NCBI RefSeq assembly: GCF_001518815.1
Contig: NZ_CP013987.1
Location: 1,715,001 to 1,779,000 of the forward strand
Source of the DNA: Pseudomonas oryzihabitans
GTDB lineage: Bacteria; Pseudomonadota; Gammaproteobacteria; Pseudomonadales; Pseudomonadaceae
Length of the DNA: 64,000 nucleotides
Direction of reading: 5' to 3'
In this document: piece after piece, positions 7,789 through 16,061 of the stretch
How the letters are laid out: the number at the start of each line of letters is the position of its first letter
Numbering within the stretch: position 1 is the stretch's first letter
Notes under the pieces: generated by a model
Told to the model about the DNA's origin: nothing
Database searches by the model: none
Seen by the model: the letters and a program-made list of their open reading frames with translations, nothing else
Translations under genes and position numbers: made by a program

Positions 7789-9144
7789 ATGAACCAGACG
7801 AGTACTGGCGCCCAGGCGCCGCTGACCGATGCCGAGGGCGAGCAGCTTCTGCGACGCGCCCTGTGGCGCATCCTGCCGTTCATCTTCGCCTGCTACGTGG
7901 TCAGCTACCTGGATCGCACCAACGTGGGATTCGCCGCCCTGAGCATGAATCAGGACCTGGGGCTTACAGCGACGATGTTCGGCTGGGCAGCGGGTCTGTT
8001 CTTCTTCGGCTATTTCCTCTTCGAGGTGCCGAGCAACCTGTTGTTGCAGCGCTTCGGTGCGCGGGTGTGGATCGCGCGGATCATGATCAGCTGGGGACTG
8101 ATCTCCATGGCCACGGCCTTCGCCACCGGCCCGGTCAGCTTCAGCATCCTGCGCTTCCTGCTGGGGATAGCCGAGGCTGGCTTCACCCCGGGGGTCTATC
8201 TCTATTTCACCTACTGGTTTCCGGGTAAATGGCGCGCCAAGGCTACTGCCGCCTTCCTGCTGGGGATTCCCACCGCCAACATCATCGGCTCACCGCTGTC
8301 GGGGCTGCTGCTGGACGTGCACGACTTCATGGGGCTGAGGAACTGGCAGTTCCTGCTGGTGGCGGAAGCCCTGCCGGCGGTGCTGCTGGGCATCCTCTGT
8401 CTCTTCGTGCTGGTAGATACGCCGGCCAAGGCGCGCTGGTTGTCGACCCGCGAGCGCACCTGGCTGACCGAGCGCCTGGCACGCGAGCAGCGCGAGATCG
8501 GCTCGACCCATGGTTCCACGCTGCGCCACGCCTTCACCAATTCCAAGGTGTTCGTGCTGGCCGCCATCAATTTCTGCGGCATCGTGGGCTCCGTTGGCAT
8601 CGGCATCTGGATGCCGCAGATCATCAAGAGCCTGGGCATGCAGAACACCACCGTGGGATTGGTGGCCACTATTCCCTATGTGCTCGGTGCCGTCGCCATG
8701 ACGCTCTGGGCACGCCAGGCCAGCCGAAGTGCCCAGCGTCTGCCCTATGTGGCGGGCGCCCTGGCGCTGGCCGCCCTTGGTCTGGTGGGCGCCGCACTCT
8801 CGGCGGATCCGCTGCTGCGCATGACCTGTATCAGCGTGACGGTAGCCAGCATACTGTCCTTCCAGGCGACCTTCTGGGCCATTCCCTCCACCTTCCTGAC
8901 CGGCAGGGCGGCGGCGGGCGGGCTGGCGCTGATCGTCTCCATCGGCAACCTGGGCGGCTTCGTCGGGCCCTTCGCCATCGGCCTGGTGAAGGATGCCACC
9001 CAGAGTTTCTCCGGGCCCTTCTATGTGGTGGCCTCGGTGCTGGCGCTGGGCGTCGCTCTGATGCTCTGGCTGGGTGATCCGAGTCGGCGGGCGCCGGTAC
9101 GGCCAGTGGGCGAGGCTGCATTGCAGGGCGCTGGTCGGACCTGA
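7789..9144 (+). CDS. MFS transporter, ACS (anion:cation symporter) family
   Basis: The 451-residue, 12-helix carrier begins MNQTSTGAQ. The motifs YLDRTNVGFA in helix 1 and FEVPSNLLLQRFGAR after helix 2 are typical of the ACS family, which takes up organic anions such as hexuronates, tartrate, phthalate or 4-hydroxyphenylacetate. The start at 7789 is chosen over an upstream in-frame codon because AAGAGAGG precedes it. A weak A-rich stretch (ACAACAATTACAA) sits before the ribosome site but does not fully match the Hfq/Crc consensus. It is paired with the lactonase and paralogous to the carrier at 11264. Confidence 0.85.
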   Translation: MNQTSTGAQAPLTDAEGEQLLRRALWRILPFIFACYVVSYLDRTNVGFAALSMNQDLGLTATMFGWAAGLFFFGYFLFEVPSNLLLQRFGARVWIARIMISWGLISMATAFATGPVSFSILRFLLGIAEAGFTPGVYLYFTYWFPGKWRAKATAAFLLGIPTANIIGSPLSGLLLDVHDFMGLRNWQFLLVAEALPAVLLGILCLFVLVDTPAKARWLSTRERTWLTERLAREQREIGSTHGSTLRHAFTNSKVFVLAAINFCGIVGSVGIGIWMPQIIKSLGMQNTTVGLVATIPYVLGAVAMTLWARQASRSAQRLPYVAGALALAALGLVGAALSADPLLRMTCISVTVASILSFQATFWAIPSTFLTGRAAAGGLALIVSIGNLGGFVGPFAIGLVKDATQSFSGPFYVVASVLALGVALMLWLGDPSRRAPVRPVGEAALQGAGRT

Positions 9145-9156
9145 AGGGGGCGGCAG

Positions 9157-9187
9157 GGAAGGCGCCCACGCGGCGCCTTCCTTTCTT
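9157..9187 (+). terminator. Terminator after ACS transporter
   Basis: A perfect 10-bp stem GGAAGGCGCC/GGCGCCTTCC with a 5-base loop is followed by TTTCTT on the plus strand. Confidence 0.8.
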
Positions 9188-9275
9188 GGCCAAGGCCTGA
9201 TGGCTGTGAGAGATGTGGCACCACCAGGCATCCTTTAGGTGAGGTGCGGTTATAGAACAGCCTGGAGGAAGATGC

Positions 9276-9316
9276 AGACATGAAAAAGGCAGCCCTTGGC
9301 TGCCTTTTTCATGTCT
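9276..9316. terminator. Bidirectional terminator between convergent genes
   Basis: A long inverted repeat with core GGCAGCC-CTT-GGCTGCC is flanked by A5 and T5 runs, so it reads as a terminator on both strands. It backs up the 9157 terminator for the carrier and ends the minus-strand aldolase gene. Confidence 0.85.
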
Positions 9317-9325
9317 GAGCGCGGG

Positions 9326-10000
9326 CTAGGGCAGGGCACAGCCCTTTTCCTTGAGCGCCGCCAGTACCCAGCTGCGGTCGTTCTTGCCTTCGGCGATCTG
9401 CTGCATCTGCTTTTCTTCGGCGGCGTGCTTGGCGGCGGCGCGGTCATAGACCTCGGCGACGTGGTCATAGGGCACGCAGAGCAGGCCGTCGTCATCGCCG
9501 ATCACCAGGTCGCCCGGCTCGATGACCATGCCGTCGATGGCGATGGGCACGTTGATCTCGCCGGGGCCGTCCTTGTACGGACCGCGGTGGGAGACGCCGG
9601 CGGCGAACAGCGGGAAGTCACCGGCGCCGATGTTGGCGGCATCGCGGATGGCGCCGTTGATGACGATGCCGGCCACGCCGCGCTTGATCGCGTAGGCCAC
9701 CATCATCTCGCCGATCAGGGCGTTGCTCAGATCGCCGCCGGCATCCACCACGATGACGTCACCCGGTTCGGCGATGTCCAGGGCGTAATGCAGCATGAGG
9801 TTGTCGCCCGGGCGCGCCTTCACGGTCAGCGCCGGGCCGGCCAACACGCCCTGGCGATGCATGGGGCGCAGCCGCGAGCCGCCGGCGGTCATGCGGTGCA
9901 TGGAGTCGCTGACGTTGGCGACCGGGATGTCGCGGTAACGCGCGACCCAGTCGGCTGCGATCTTGCGTTGGGCATTGAGCACTCTGAAGCCGATGGTCAT
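9326..10000 (-). CDS. RraA-like protein, probable HMG/CHA-type class II aldolase
   Basis: A 224-residue protein of the RraA/4-hydroxy-4-methyl-2-oxoglutarate aldolase family. The segment GEMM (Gly97, Glu98) followed about 20 residues later by Arg119-Asp120 is the metal and substrate signature of catalytically active members. This argues for an aldolase or oxaloacetate decarboxylase rather than the RNase E inhibitor RraA. Such enzymes split 4-carboxy-4-hydroxy-2-oxoadipate or related acids to pyruvate or oxaloacetate. It diverges from the dehydrogenase operon and lies within the uncharacterised catabolic cluster, where it would be the ring- or chain-splitting step. The substrate is unknown. 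Confidence 0.82.
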   Translation of the reverse strand: MTIGFRVLNAQRKIAADWVARYRDIPVANVSDSMHRMTAGGSRLRPMHRQGVLAGPALTVKARPGDNLMLHYALDIAEPGDVIVVDAGGDLSNALIGEMMVAYAIKRGVAGIVINGAIRDAANIGAGDFPLFAAGVSHRGPYKDGPGEINVPIAIDGMVIEPGDLVIGDDDGLLCVPYDHVAEVYDRAAAKHAAEEKQMQQIAEGKNDRSWVLAALKEKGCALP

Positions 10001-10126
10001 GGGCGTTTCTCTTGTAGGGATTGTCGGATGCCGCCACGTGTTAGCTGGCTAAATTCAGAATTGCATTTCGTTTTAGTGGATTCAAGTCCCTTAGTCGACC
10101 GATTTAGCGAGCACTTCAATAAAATT

Positions 10127-10141
10127 TGCAATGGCGTTTCA
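10127..10141. promoter_or_regulatory. Possible IclR-type operator in the divergent 10001-10212 region
   Basis: TGCAATGGCGTTTCA shares 12 of 15 positions with the inverted repeat TGAAATATCGTTTCA at 6743-6757. It sits between the divergent aldolase and dehydrogenase genes. The IclR gene at 13560-14282 is the natural candidate to bind both sites. The repeat here is imperfect. Confidence 0.35.
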
Positions 10142-10193
10142 TTATGATAGGTTCTGAATCAGATCACTCGCCCTAGGCGCTGTGCCCGTCCAT

Positions 10194-10201
10194 AACAACA
10201 A
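10194..10201 (+). promoter_or_regulatory. Hfq/Crc motif at the hydroxyacid dehydrogenase
   Basis: AACAACAA followed by AGGGG, the ribosome binding site of the gene starting at 10213. Confidence 0.6.
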
Positions 10202-10212
10202 GGGGTACCTCG

Positions 10213-11190
10213 ATGACCCGCAAGATCCTGCTCACCGGTCCGGCATTGGCTCCCGAAGCCATGGCCCTGGCCGCCGCCCACGACGTTCAGGTCATCCCGA
10301 CCGAGCCCTACATGCCCCATGACGACCTGCTCGTCCTGATCCGCCAGGAGCAGCCGGACGCCATCATCGTGCGCCAGGGCAAGCTGACCCGCGCCCTGAT
10401 CGAGGCGTCGGCCAGGCTGGCGATCATCGCCAAGCACGGCGTGGGCTACGACACCATCGACCTGCAGGCCGCGGCCGACCGGGGGATTCCGGTCACCATC
10501 GCCCTGGGCGCCAATGCCCAGTCGGTGGCCGAACACGCCTTCGCCCTGATGTTCAGCGTGGCGCGACAGACCGCCTGGCTGGATGCGCGGATGCGCGCCG
10601 GGCACTGGGACAAGGCCCAGGCCAACGGCACTGAGCTCTTCGGCAAGACCCTGGGCCTGGTGGGACTGGGTGCCATCGGCAGCGTGCTGATGGACCTGGT
10701 GGCACCGCTGCGGATGCAGGTCCGCGTTTATGATCCCTATCTCAAGAACCTGCCCGCGCGCGATCATGTGCAGCGTGAAGAGAGCTTCGACAACCTGTTG
10801 GCCGAGTGCGACGTCATCAGCCTGCATTGCCCCCTGACCGAAGCCAACCGCCACCTGTTCAGCGCCGCTCAGTTCGCCCGCATGCGTCCGGGCAGCCTGC
10901 TGATCAACACCGCCCGTGGCGAGCTGATCGATACCCAGGCCCTGGTGACGGCGCTGCGCGAAGGTCAGATCGGTGGCGCCGGCCTGGACACCTTCCATCC
11001 CGAACCGCCGCCGGCGGACAGCGACCTGTGGGGACTCGCCAATCTGGTGGCCACGCCCCACGTCGGCGCCAACACCACCGAGGCGCGCGACCGCGTCGGC
11101 CTGGTGGCGGTGCAGCAGATTCTCGATTGCTGGCACGGCAAGACGGTGGAGTCACGCGCGGTGGTCAACCGCCACCTGACGGCCGCCTAG
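10213..11190 (+). CDS. D-isomer-specific 2-hydroxyacid dehydrogenase
   Basis: A 325-residue NAD(P)-dependent dehydrogenase that interconverts a D-2-hydroxyacid and a 2-oxoacid. The dinucleotide fold motif GLGAIG is at 151-156. The catalytic triad positions of the family are visible as Arg in NTARGEL (near 235), Glu in FHPEPPP (near 264) and His in TPHVGAN (near 283). It is the first gene of a run with the second ACS carrier and an amidohydrolase, although a terminator-like hairpin separates it from the carrier. It resembles glyoxylate/hydroxypyruvate reductases and phosphoglycerate dehydrogenases. The physiological substrate is not evident. Confidence 0.85.
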   Translation: MTRKILLTGPALAPEAMALAAAHDVQVIPTEPYMPHDDLLVLIRQEQPDAIIVRQGKLTRALIEASARLAIIAKHGVGYDTIDLQAAADRGIPVTIALGANAQSVAEHAFALMFSVARQTAWLDARMRAGHWDKAQANGTELFGKTLGLVGLGAIGSVLMDLVAPLRMQVRVYDPYLKNLPARDHVQREESFDNLLAECDVISLHCPLTEANRHLFSAAQFARMRPGSLLINTARGELIDTQALVTALREGQIGGAGLDTFHPEPPPADSDLWGLANLVATPHVGANTTEARDRVGLVAVQQILDCWHGKTVESRAVVNRHLTAA

Positions 11191-11200
11191 ACCCGGCTGC

Positions 11201-11237
11201 GACGCGGTAGCCTGCAGCCCGGCTGCCGCGTCTTTCT
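11201..11237 (+). terminator. Terminator or attenuator between dehydrogenase and transporter
   Basis: A 12-bp stem GACGCGGTAGCC/GGCTGCCGCGTC (one wobble) with an 8-base loop is followed by TTTCTCC. The downstream carrier has the same orientation, so partial termination is possible. Confidence 0.65.
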
Positions 11238-11241
11238 CCAC

Positions 11242-11249
11242 AACAATAA
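11242..11249 (+). promoter_or_regulatory. Hfq/Crc motif at the second ACS transporter
   Basis: AACAATAA lies just upstream of the ACGGAGAG ribosome binding site of the carrier at 11264. Confidence 0.6.
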
Positions 11250-11263
11250 GACGGAGAGCTCTC

Positions 11264-12595
11264 ATGACTACCTCAACGCCCCCGATCAGCGAGCTGGAAC
11301 GCACGACGATGCGTCGCGTCGCCTGGCGCATCCTGCCGTTCCTGATCGTCTGTTACCTGATCGCCATCATCGATCGCGGCAACATCGGCATGGCCTCGCT
11401 GCAGATGAACAAGGACCTGGGCCTGACCCCGGCGATCTTCGGCTTCGCCAGCAGCCTGTTCTTCTTTTCCTACTTCCTGGTAGAGGTGCCGAGCAACCTG
11501 GCCCTGCAGCGCTTCGGCGCGCGGATCTGGATCGCCCGGATCATGATCACCTGGGGCCTGATTTCGGCCGGTACCGCCTTCGTGCAGGGGGCCAACTCGC
11601 TGTACGTGATGCGCTTCCTGCTCGGCGCCGCGGAAGCGGGCTTCTTTCCCGGGGTGCTCCTGTATCTCACCTACTGGCTACCCTCCAACTATAGAGCGCG
11701 GATGGTCGCTATCTTCATGGTGGCGATACCAGGCGCCAACTTCCTCGGCTCACCGCTTTCCGGACTGCTGCTGAGCCTGGACGGCTGGCTGGGCATGCGC
11801 GGCTGGCACTGGCTGTTCATCCTCGAAGGTATCCCCGCCGTGCTGCTGGGTATCGCCTGCCTGTTCATGCTGACCGATCGCCCGGAGCAGGCCAGGTGGC
11901 TGAGCGATGAGCAGCGCAACTGGCTGACGCTCAAGCTGGCCGAGGAGCGCGGGCGCAAGACCAGCATCGGTCATATATCCCTGTGGCAGCTGCTCAAGCA
12001 CAAGGACATCTGGGTAATGGCGCTGATCTACTCGGGCGCCTCGGCGGCCGGCAGCACCATGAGCGTCTGGGCGCCGCAATTGCTCAAGTCCTTTGGCCTG
12101 TCCAATCTGGAGGTCGGCCTCACCAATGCCATTCCCTATGGCCTGGCCTCCGTGGCGATGGTCCTCTGGGGCCGCAGCTCGGATCGGACCGGCGAACGTC
12201 GCTGGCACACCTCGCTCACCATGCTGCTGATCGCCGTGGGCCTCCTGCTGGGCATGTTCACCTCGTCCCTGGCGGCCACGGTGATCCTGTTGAGCGTGGT
12301 GCTGATCGGTGCCTACTCGATGAAGGGGCCGTTCTGGGCACTCGCCTCGGGCTGGTTGTCATCTTCCACCGCCGCGGCGGGTCTGGCCGCCATCGGCGCC
12401 CTGGCCAACCTGATCGGCGGCGGCGTGATGGTCAACGTCTATGGTGCCATCCACGGCGCCACTCACAGCCATGCCCTGGCCGTGCTGCCGCTGGCCACCC
12501 TGTGCGCCATCAGCGGCCTGCTGGTGCTGGTCATGGGCCGCAAGGCCGCCCGCGCCAAGGCCGAAGCTCAGGCCGCAACCGCTAACGCCAGCTAG
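11264..12595 (+). CDS. MFS transporter, ACS family (second copy)
   Basis: A 443-residue, 12-helix carrier with the ACS signatures IIDRGNIGMA in helix 1 and VEVPSNLALQRFGAR. It is clearly paralogous to the carrier at 7789, sharing the conserved order of motifs and length. ACGGAGAG provides the ribosome binding site. It sits between the hydroxyacid dehydrogenase and the exported amidohydrolase, so it probably imports the product of that hydrolase or a related acid. Two ACS carriers in one 8-kb cluster suggest two related substrates, or a substrate and its lactone or open-chain form. Confidence 0.85.
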   Translation: MTTSTPPISELERTTMRRVAWRILPFLIVCYLIAIIDRGNIGMASLQMNKDLGLTPAIFGFASSLFFFSYFLVEVPSNLALQRFGARIWIARIMITWGLISAGTAFVQGANSLYVMRFLLGAAEAGFFPGVLLYLTYWLPSNYRARMVAIFMVAIPGANFLGSPLSGLLLSLDGWLGMRGWHWLFILEGIPAVLLGIACLFMLTDRPEQARWLSDEQRNWLTLKLAEERGRKTSIGHISLWQLLKHKDIWVMALIYSGASAAGSTMSVWAPQLLKSFGLSNLEVGLTNAIPYGLASVAMVLWGRSSDRTGERRWHTSLTMLLIAVGLLLGMFTSSLAATVILLSVVLIGAYSMKGPFWALASGWLSSSTAAAGLAAIGALANLIGGGVMVNVYGAIHGATHSHALAVLPLATLCAISGLLVLVMGRKAARAKAEAQAATANAS

Positions 12596-12603
12596 TGGCG
12601 ACC

Positions 12604-12629
12604 GCTGCCGGCCCGCTCGGGCCGGCAGC
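12604..12629 (+). other. Perfect GC-rich hairpin between transporter and amidohydrolase
   Basis: An 11-bp perfect stem GCTGCCGGCCC/GGGCCGGCAGC with loop GCTC but no T-run. It may slow RNA decay or tune relative expression within the operon rather than terminate. Confidence 0.5.
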
Positions 12630-12646
12630 CTCACGAGGACTCCAGC

Positions 12647-13579
12647 ATGACCTTCACGCGTCGGCGCTTCCTGCATGCGAGCGCCCAGGCAAGTGCCGCC
12701 CTGTGCCTGTTCAATACTCTCGGCGCCCAGGCCGCCACGCCCTTTTCCGGTATCCAGACAGCACCAACGCTCAAGGCTCCGGCTGGCAGTGTCGACTGCC
12801 ACATGCACCTCTACGACGACCGCTACGCGGCCGCGCCCGGCGCCAAGCTGTTACCGCCCAATGCCTCTCTGGACGACTACCGCCAGTTGCAGGCGCTGCT
12901 GGGGCTGCAACGCCTGGTGATCGTCACGCCGTCCACCTATGGCACCAACAATGGTTGCCTGCTCGATGGCCTGGCGCGCTGCGGAGGGCAGGCCCGGGGT
13001 GTGGCGGTCATCGACCGGACCATCACGGATGCCGAACTGCAGAAGTTGCATCAGGCCGGGGTGCGCGGTATCCGCTTCAATCTCAGCTATGGCGGCGCCG
13101 ATCTGGCGGATCTTGAGCCCCTGGCCGCACGGGTGAACGAATGGGGCTGGAACGTCCAGGTGGTCGCTCCTGGCAACCAGCTGGTGGAACTCGAAAGCCG
13201 CCTGCAACGCCTGCCGGCGCGACTGGTGATCGATCACCTGGGTCATGTGCCCCAGCCGGAAGGGGTGAACTCGGCGGCCTTCGCCGTGCTGGGTCGGCTG
13301 TTGGACGGCGGCCGTACCTGGGTGAAGCTGTCGGGGCCCTACATCAGATCGCGCAGTGGTCCGCCGGACTATGCTGACGTCGGCGCCGTGGCGCGGGAGC
13401 TGGTGCGGCGCCATCCCGAGCAGCTGCTGTGGGGCAGCGACTGGCCTCACCCCACGATGCCGGCTGACAACAAACCGGACGACGGACACATCTTCGACCT
13501 GCTGGCCGAGTGGGCCCCCGATGACCAGACGCGTACCGCCATCCTGCGTGACAACCCGGTCAGTCTGTACGGTTTTTGA
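12647..13579 (+). CDS. Amidohydrolase-family TIM-barrel hydrolase with Tat-like signal
   Basis: The 310-residue protein starts MTFTRRRFLHAS, a twin-arginine motif followed by a hydrophobic stretch and AQAA, so export to the periplasm by Tat is likely. The mature part is an amidohydrolase_2 barrel. It has His52-x-His54 in DCHMHLYD, a His in VIDHLGH near 198 and an Asp in LLWGSDWPHP near 265, the pattern of LigI-like 2-pyrone-4,6-dicarboxylate lactonases, 4-sulfomuconolactone hydrolase and D-galactarolactone isomerase. Its last 20 bases overlap the convergent IclR gene. Export is unusual for this subfamily. A lactone or dicarboxylate substrate is inferred from family and context. Confidence 0.78.
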   Translation: MTFTRRRFLHASAQASAALCLFNTLGAQAATPFSGIQTAPTLKAPAGSVDCHMHLYDDRYAAAPGAKLLPPNASLDDYRQLQALLGLQRLVIVTPSTYGTNNGCLLDGLARCGGQARGVAVIDRTITDAELQKLHQAGVRGIRFNLSYGGADLADLEPLAARVNEWGWNVQVVAPGNQLVELESRLQRLPARLVIDHLGHVPQPEGVNSAAFAVLGRLLDGGRTWVKLSGPYIRSRSGPPDYADVGAVARELVRRHPEQLLWGSDWPHPTMPADNKPDDGHIFDLLAEWAPDDQTRTAILRDNPVSLYGF

Positions 13580-14282
13580 CCGTTGAGCCGTACAGCGGCT
13601 TGCCGCCCAGGCTGCGGGTCAGTTCGTCGGCGGTGGCACCCAGTACCCCATGCAAGGCGCGAGCGCGTTCCTGGGTGAGGCGATTGGCCGGGCCGGAGAT
13701 GACCAGGGCGCCGAGCAGTTCCTCCTGGGCGCCATAGATCGGCAGCGCCAGGGACGCGGCATGGGGATCGGTGACACCACAGGAGTAGTAGGGCGTCAGA
13801 CCGGCCTTGGCGACCTCATGGGAGGTCTGCAGGGCCTGGGCGCTGGCCGCTTCGTCCATGGGGCGCATGTCGCCGGGCTGCAGGTGCAGGCGCAGGCGAT
13901 GTGGCGAATTCACCCGGTACTGGCAGAGTCGATAGGCGCCGTGGCGCACATAGAAGGAAGCGGTCTCGCCACTCTCTTCGGTCAGCTGGTGCAGGCGCGG
14001 CATGATGTGGCGCTCCACGTCGTGGGCGTCCTGGTAGATGGCATTCAGCCTCACCACTTCGCTGGCCAGCATGTAGCGGCCATCGGCGAGGCGCGTGACC
14101 AGGCCAAAGGTCTCCAGCGAGACCAGCAGGCGCATGATGGTGCTCTTGATCAGCCCGGTGCGGGTGGTGAGCTCGGCCAGGCTCAGGGCCGAATCGCCGA
14201 TACGAAAGGCGGTGAGCACGGTCAGGACGCGGTCGGCGGAGGCGACGCCAGCAACCTCCGGGCGTGGACGAGGGGTGTTCAA
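13560..14282 (-). CDS. IclR family transcriptional regulator
   Basis: A 240-residue regulator with an N-terminal winged helix (ADRVLTVLTAFRIGDSAL...LAELTTRTGLIKSTIMRLL, about 15-55) and a C-terminal IclR effector domain with the typical late segment LGALVISGPANRLT. The start is TTG at 14282, supported by an AGGAGA ribosome site in upstream sequence; no ATG fits. It lies at the end of the uncharacterised acid-catabolism cluster, convergent with the amidohydrolase, and is the likely pathway-specific regulator. A candidate binding sequence occurs twice in the cluster (6743-6757 and 10127-10141). Confidence 0.85.
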   Translation of the reverse strand: MNTPRPRPEVAGVASADRVLTVLTAFRIGDSALSLAELTTRTGLIKSTIMRLLVSLETFGLVTRLADGRYMLASEVVRLNAIYQDAHDVERHIMPRLHQLTEESGETASFYVRHGAYRLCQYRVNSPHRLRLHLQPGDMRPMDEAASAQALQTSHEVAKAGLTPYYSCGVTDPHAASLALPIYGAQEELLGALVISGPANRLTQERARALHGVLGATADELTRSLGGKPLYGSTVKNRTD

Positions 14283-14355
14283 CCTGGATGTCTCCTGAGC
14301 GGGCGGGAAGCCGCATTATCCGCGAGCGAGCCACAAGCGCCTAGGGTTTGCTTGG

Positions 14356-14388
14356 CCCTCACCCCAGCCCTCTCCCTGAGGGAGAGGG
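14356..14388. repeat. REP-like GC-rich palindromic element
   Basis: CCCTCTCCC facing GGGAGAGGG, preceded by CCCTCACCCCAG. The same element occurs in opposite orientation at 47947-47979, marking it as a dispersed extragenic repeat. Confidence 0.7.
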
Positions 14389-14474
14389 TGTATTCGAGCG
14401 TAGGTTGGCTTTCGTAGGTTGCGGTTGTGCGCAGCGAAGCCCAGCACGGAACACCGCTATCAACCGTCAGCCCT

Positions 14475-14939
14475 TCAGCCCAACTCCCCATTGAGCTTGC
14501 GCAGCAGGCGCAACAGCTCGGCCCGTTCGGCGTCGTCCAACTGGGCGGTGGCGGCGCGGTCGCTGGCGGCGGCGCGGTCCTTGAGTTCACCGACCAAGGC
14601 GCGACCCTGGTCGGTAAGGTGCAGGGCGTAGGCGCGGCGGTCCTGAGTATCGCGCACCCGGGCGGCCAGGCCCTGGCGTTCCAGCTTGTTCAGCAGCAGG
14701 ACCAGTTGCGGCGGCTCGATGGCCAGGCGCCGGGCCAGGTCGGCCTGCATCAGGCCCGGCTCCTGTTCGAGGATCACCAGGGCGGTGAACTGGGCAGGGC
14801 GCAGGTCGTAGCTCGCCAGGCTGTCCACCAGGTGCTGGAACATCTTCATCTGGGCGCGGCGCAGGGCATAGCCTACGGCGGTGTCCAGCCAGGGGGTGGC
14901 GGCAGGGTCCAGGGTCATGGTGTCGTCGAGGGAACTCAT
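14475..14939 (-). CDS. MarR family transcriptional regulator, candidate ech-operon repressor
   Basis: A 154-residue MarR protein with a winged helix (LMQADLARRLAIEPPQLVLLLNKLE, about residues 62-87) and the wing motif RDTQDRRAYALHLTDQGRAL. FerR/HcaR-type MarR proteins sense hydroxycinnamoyl-CoA and control ech operons in related bacteria. A perfect TAGTTAA/TTAACTA palindrome over the ech promoter in this window would suit it. It lies 8 kb from that operon, beyond the second catabolic cluster, so the pairing is inferred. Confidence 0.82.
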   Translation of the reverse strand: MSSLDDTMTLDPAATPWLDTAVGYALRRAQMKMFQHLVDSLASYDLRPAQFTALVILEQEPGLMQADLARRLAIEPPQLVLLLNKLERQGLAARVRDTQDRRAYALHLTDQGRALVGELKDRAAASDRAATAQLDDAERAELLRLLRKLNGELG

Positions 14940-14993
14940 CGGCGGGAAGGGCTTCCGTCGGAGATGGCGAGAGGAGGGTATCGAGGGGTCATT

Positions 14994-15350
14994 CTAGTCC
15001 AGATCCCGTCTCGCGCGTCGATGGCGATAGGCGAACTGGGCGCGGCTCAGGCCAAGCAGCCGCGCGGCAGCGGCCACATTGCCGCGGCTGCGCACCAGGG
15101 CTTCGTCCAGCAGCTCGGCTTCGAGCTGACCCAGATGCAACGAGCGTTCGTCATCCACGCCGAGGCGCTCTAGCCAAAGTGACGCTCTGGCAACGCTTCC
15201 ACGAGATCGGTCGGTAGCGGCTCACCGTGAAGCAGGGGGAGGTCGTTAAATTCGTTAGGGGCGCTAACGCTCACCCGTGCTCCATGGGTTCTGCAGTTCG
15301 CGTACATCACCGGGGAAAATGTAGTCGCCGACAACAATCAATTCGAACAG
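14994..15350 (-). pseudogene. Decayed C-terminus of a sigma-54-dependent Fis-family activator
   Basis: Reading the minus strand from about 15340, the sequence encodes FPGDVRELQN, the end-of-AAA+ motif of sigma-54 activators, then a stop at 15264-15266. Another frame then leads, after a further shift near 15173, into LVRSRGNVAAAARLLGLSR, a Fis-type DNA-binding helix-turn-helix ending at the TAG at 14994-14996. The AAA+ body and the N-terminal sensor are missing. At least two frame changes and the truncation mark it as a remnant. Its former targets are unknown. Confidence 0.7.
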
Positions 15351-15408
15351 GCCAGAACCGCACCGAAGGGCGCAAGTTCGTCGTCAACTTCCTGCACAAG
15401 CGCTAGCG

Positions 15409-15894
15409 CTAGCGATCGATCGGGATGCCCCGGTTCGGCGGCGGCGGAGGCGCCGGCGGCTGGGGCTGCTGGGCCTGAGGATGGGGCACCATATGCCAGC
15501 TTTCGTCACGCGGACGGCGGTCGATGTAGACCGGTACCGGCTGATAGAGGATGCCTGATCCGCGTACCTGGGTTTCCTGCCGAAAGCTGGAGGAAGAGGA
15601 CGAGCCACCAACCACGGTGATGTCATCGACCGGGCGCTGATGGCTGCTGGCCGGTGCCGGTACAACGGTGACTTCGCGCGGCGCGACGGCCGGCGGAGGC
15701 GTGGCGGGTTTGGGCGGAGGGGTGAAGCCGTTGCTGTCGGGCAGATTCTGCAGCGGAATGGTGGTGATCTGACTATTGGTCGGGCAAGCGCCCTGGGTAT
15801 AGGTCGTCCGCCCCTGGGCGTCCACGCATTTGTAGACATCCTGAGCGGCCACGACGCCACTGGCGAACAGCAGGCCATAGAGCAGCGAACGCAT
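15409..15894 (-). CDS. DUF4124 domain protein, exported
   Basis: A 161-residue protein with a short signal peptide (MRSLLYGLLFASGVVAA, cleavage near 17) and an N-terminal DUF4124 domain (VYKCVDAQGRTTYTQGACP). A proline-rich, low-complexity tail with runs of Ser and Pro follows. DUF4124 proteins are common small envelope proteins of Pseudomonas without a settled function. The two cysteines of the domain could form a disulfide in the periplasm. It stands alone on its strand, divergent from lpxO. Confidence 0.75.
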   Translation of the reverse strand: MRSLLYGLLFASGVVAAQDVYKCVDAQGRTTYTQGACPTNSQITTIPLQNLPDSNGFTPPPKPATPPPAVAPREVTVVPAPASSHQRPVDDITVVGGSSSSSSFRQETQVRGSGILYQPVPVYIDRRPRDESWHMVPHPQAQQPQPPAPPPPPNRGIPIDR

Positions 15895-16061
15895 GATGAG
15901 GCCCTCCGGGCACTCGAAGTGTCACCTGCAGGATACAAGATGACCGCGACGGCTCCCAGTATCGAGAATAAGCCTGCGGCTAATCGTCAGACCTTAAAGG
16001 CTAGGCCTGGTCTGCTGTGAACGTATAACATCCTGAAACATTCTTTCCAGGACAGCGACGC

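Noticed and set aside
15360-15405. A plus-strand tail reading RTEGRKFVVNFLHKR that might end a broken gene
   Set aside because: It is too short, no upstream coding continuation was found and it overlaps the region of the decayed activator.
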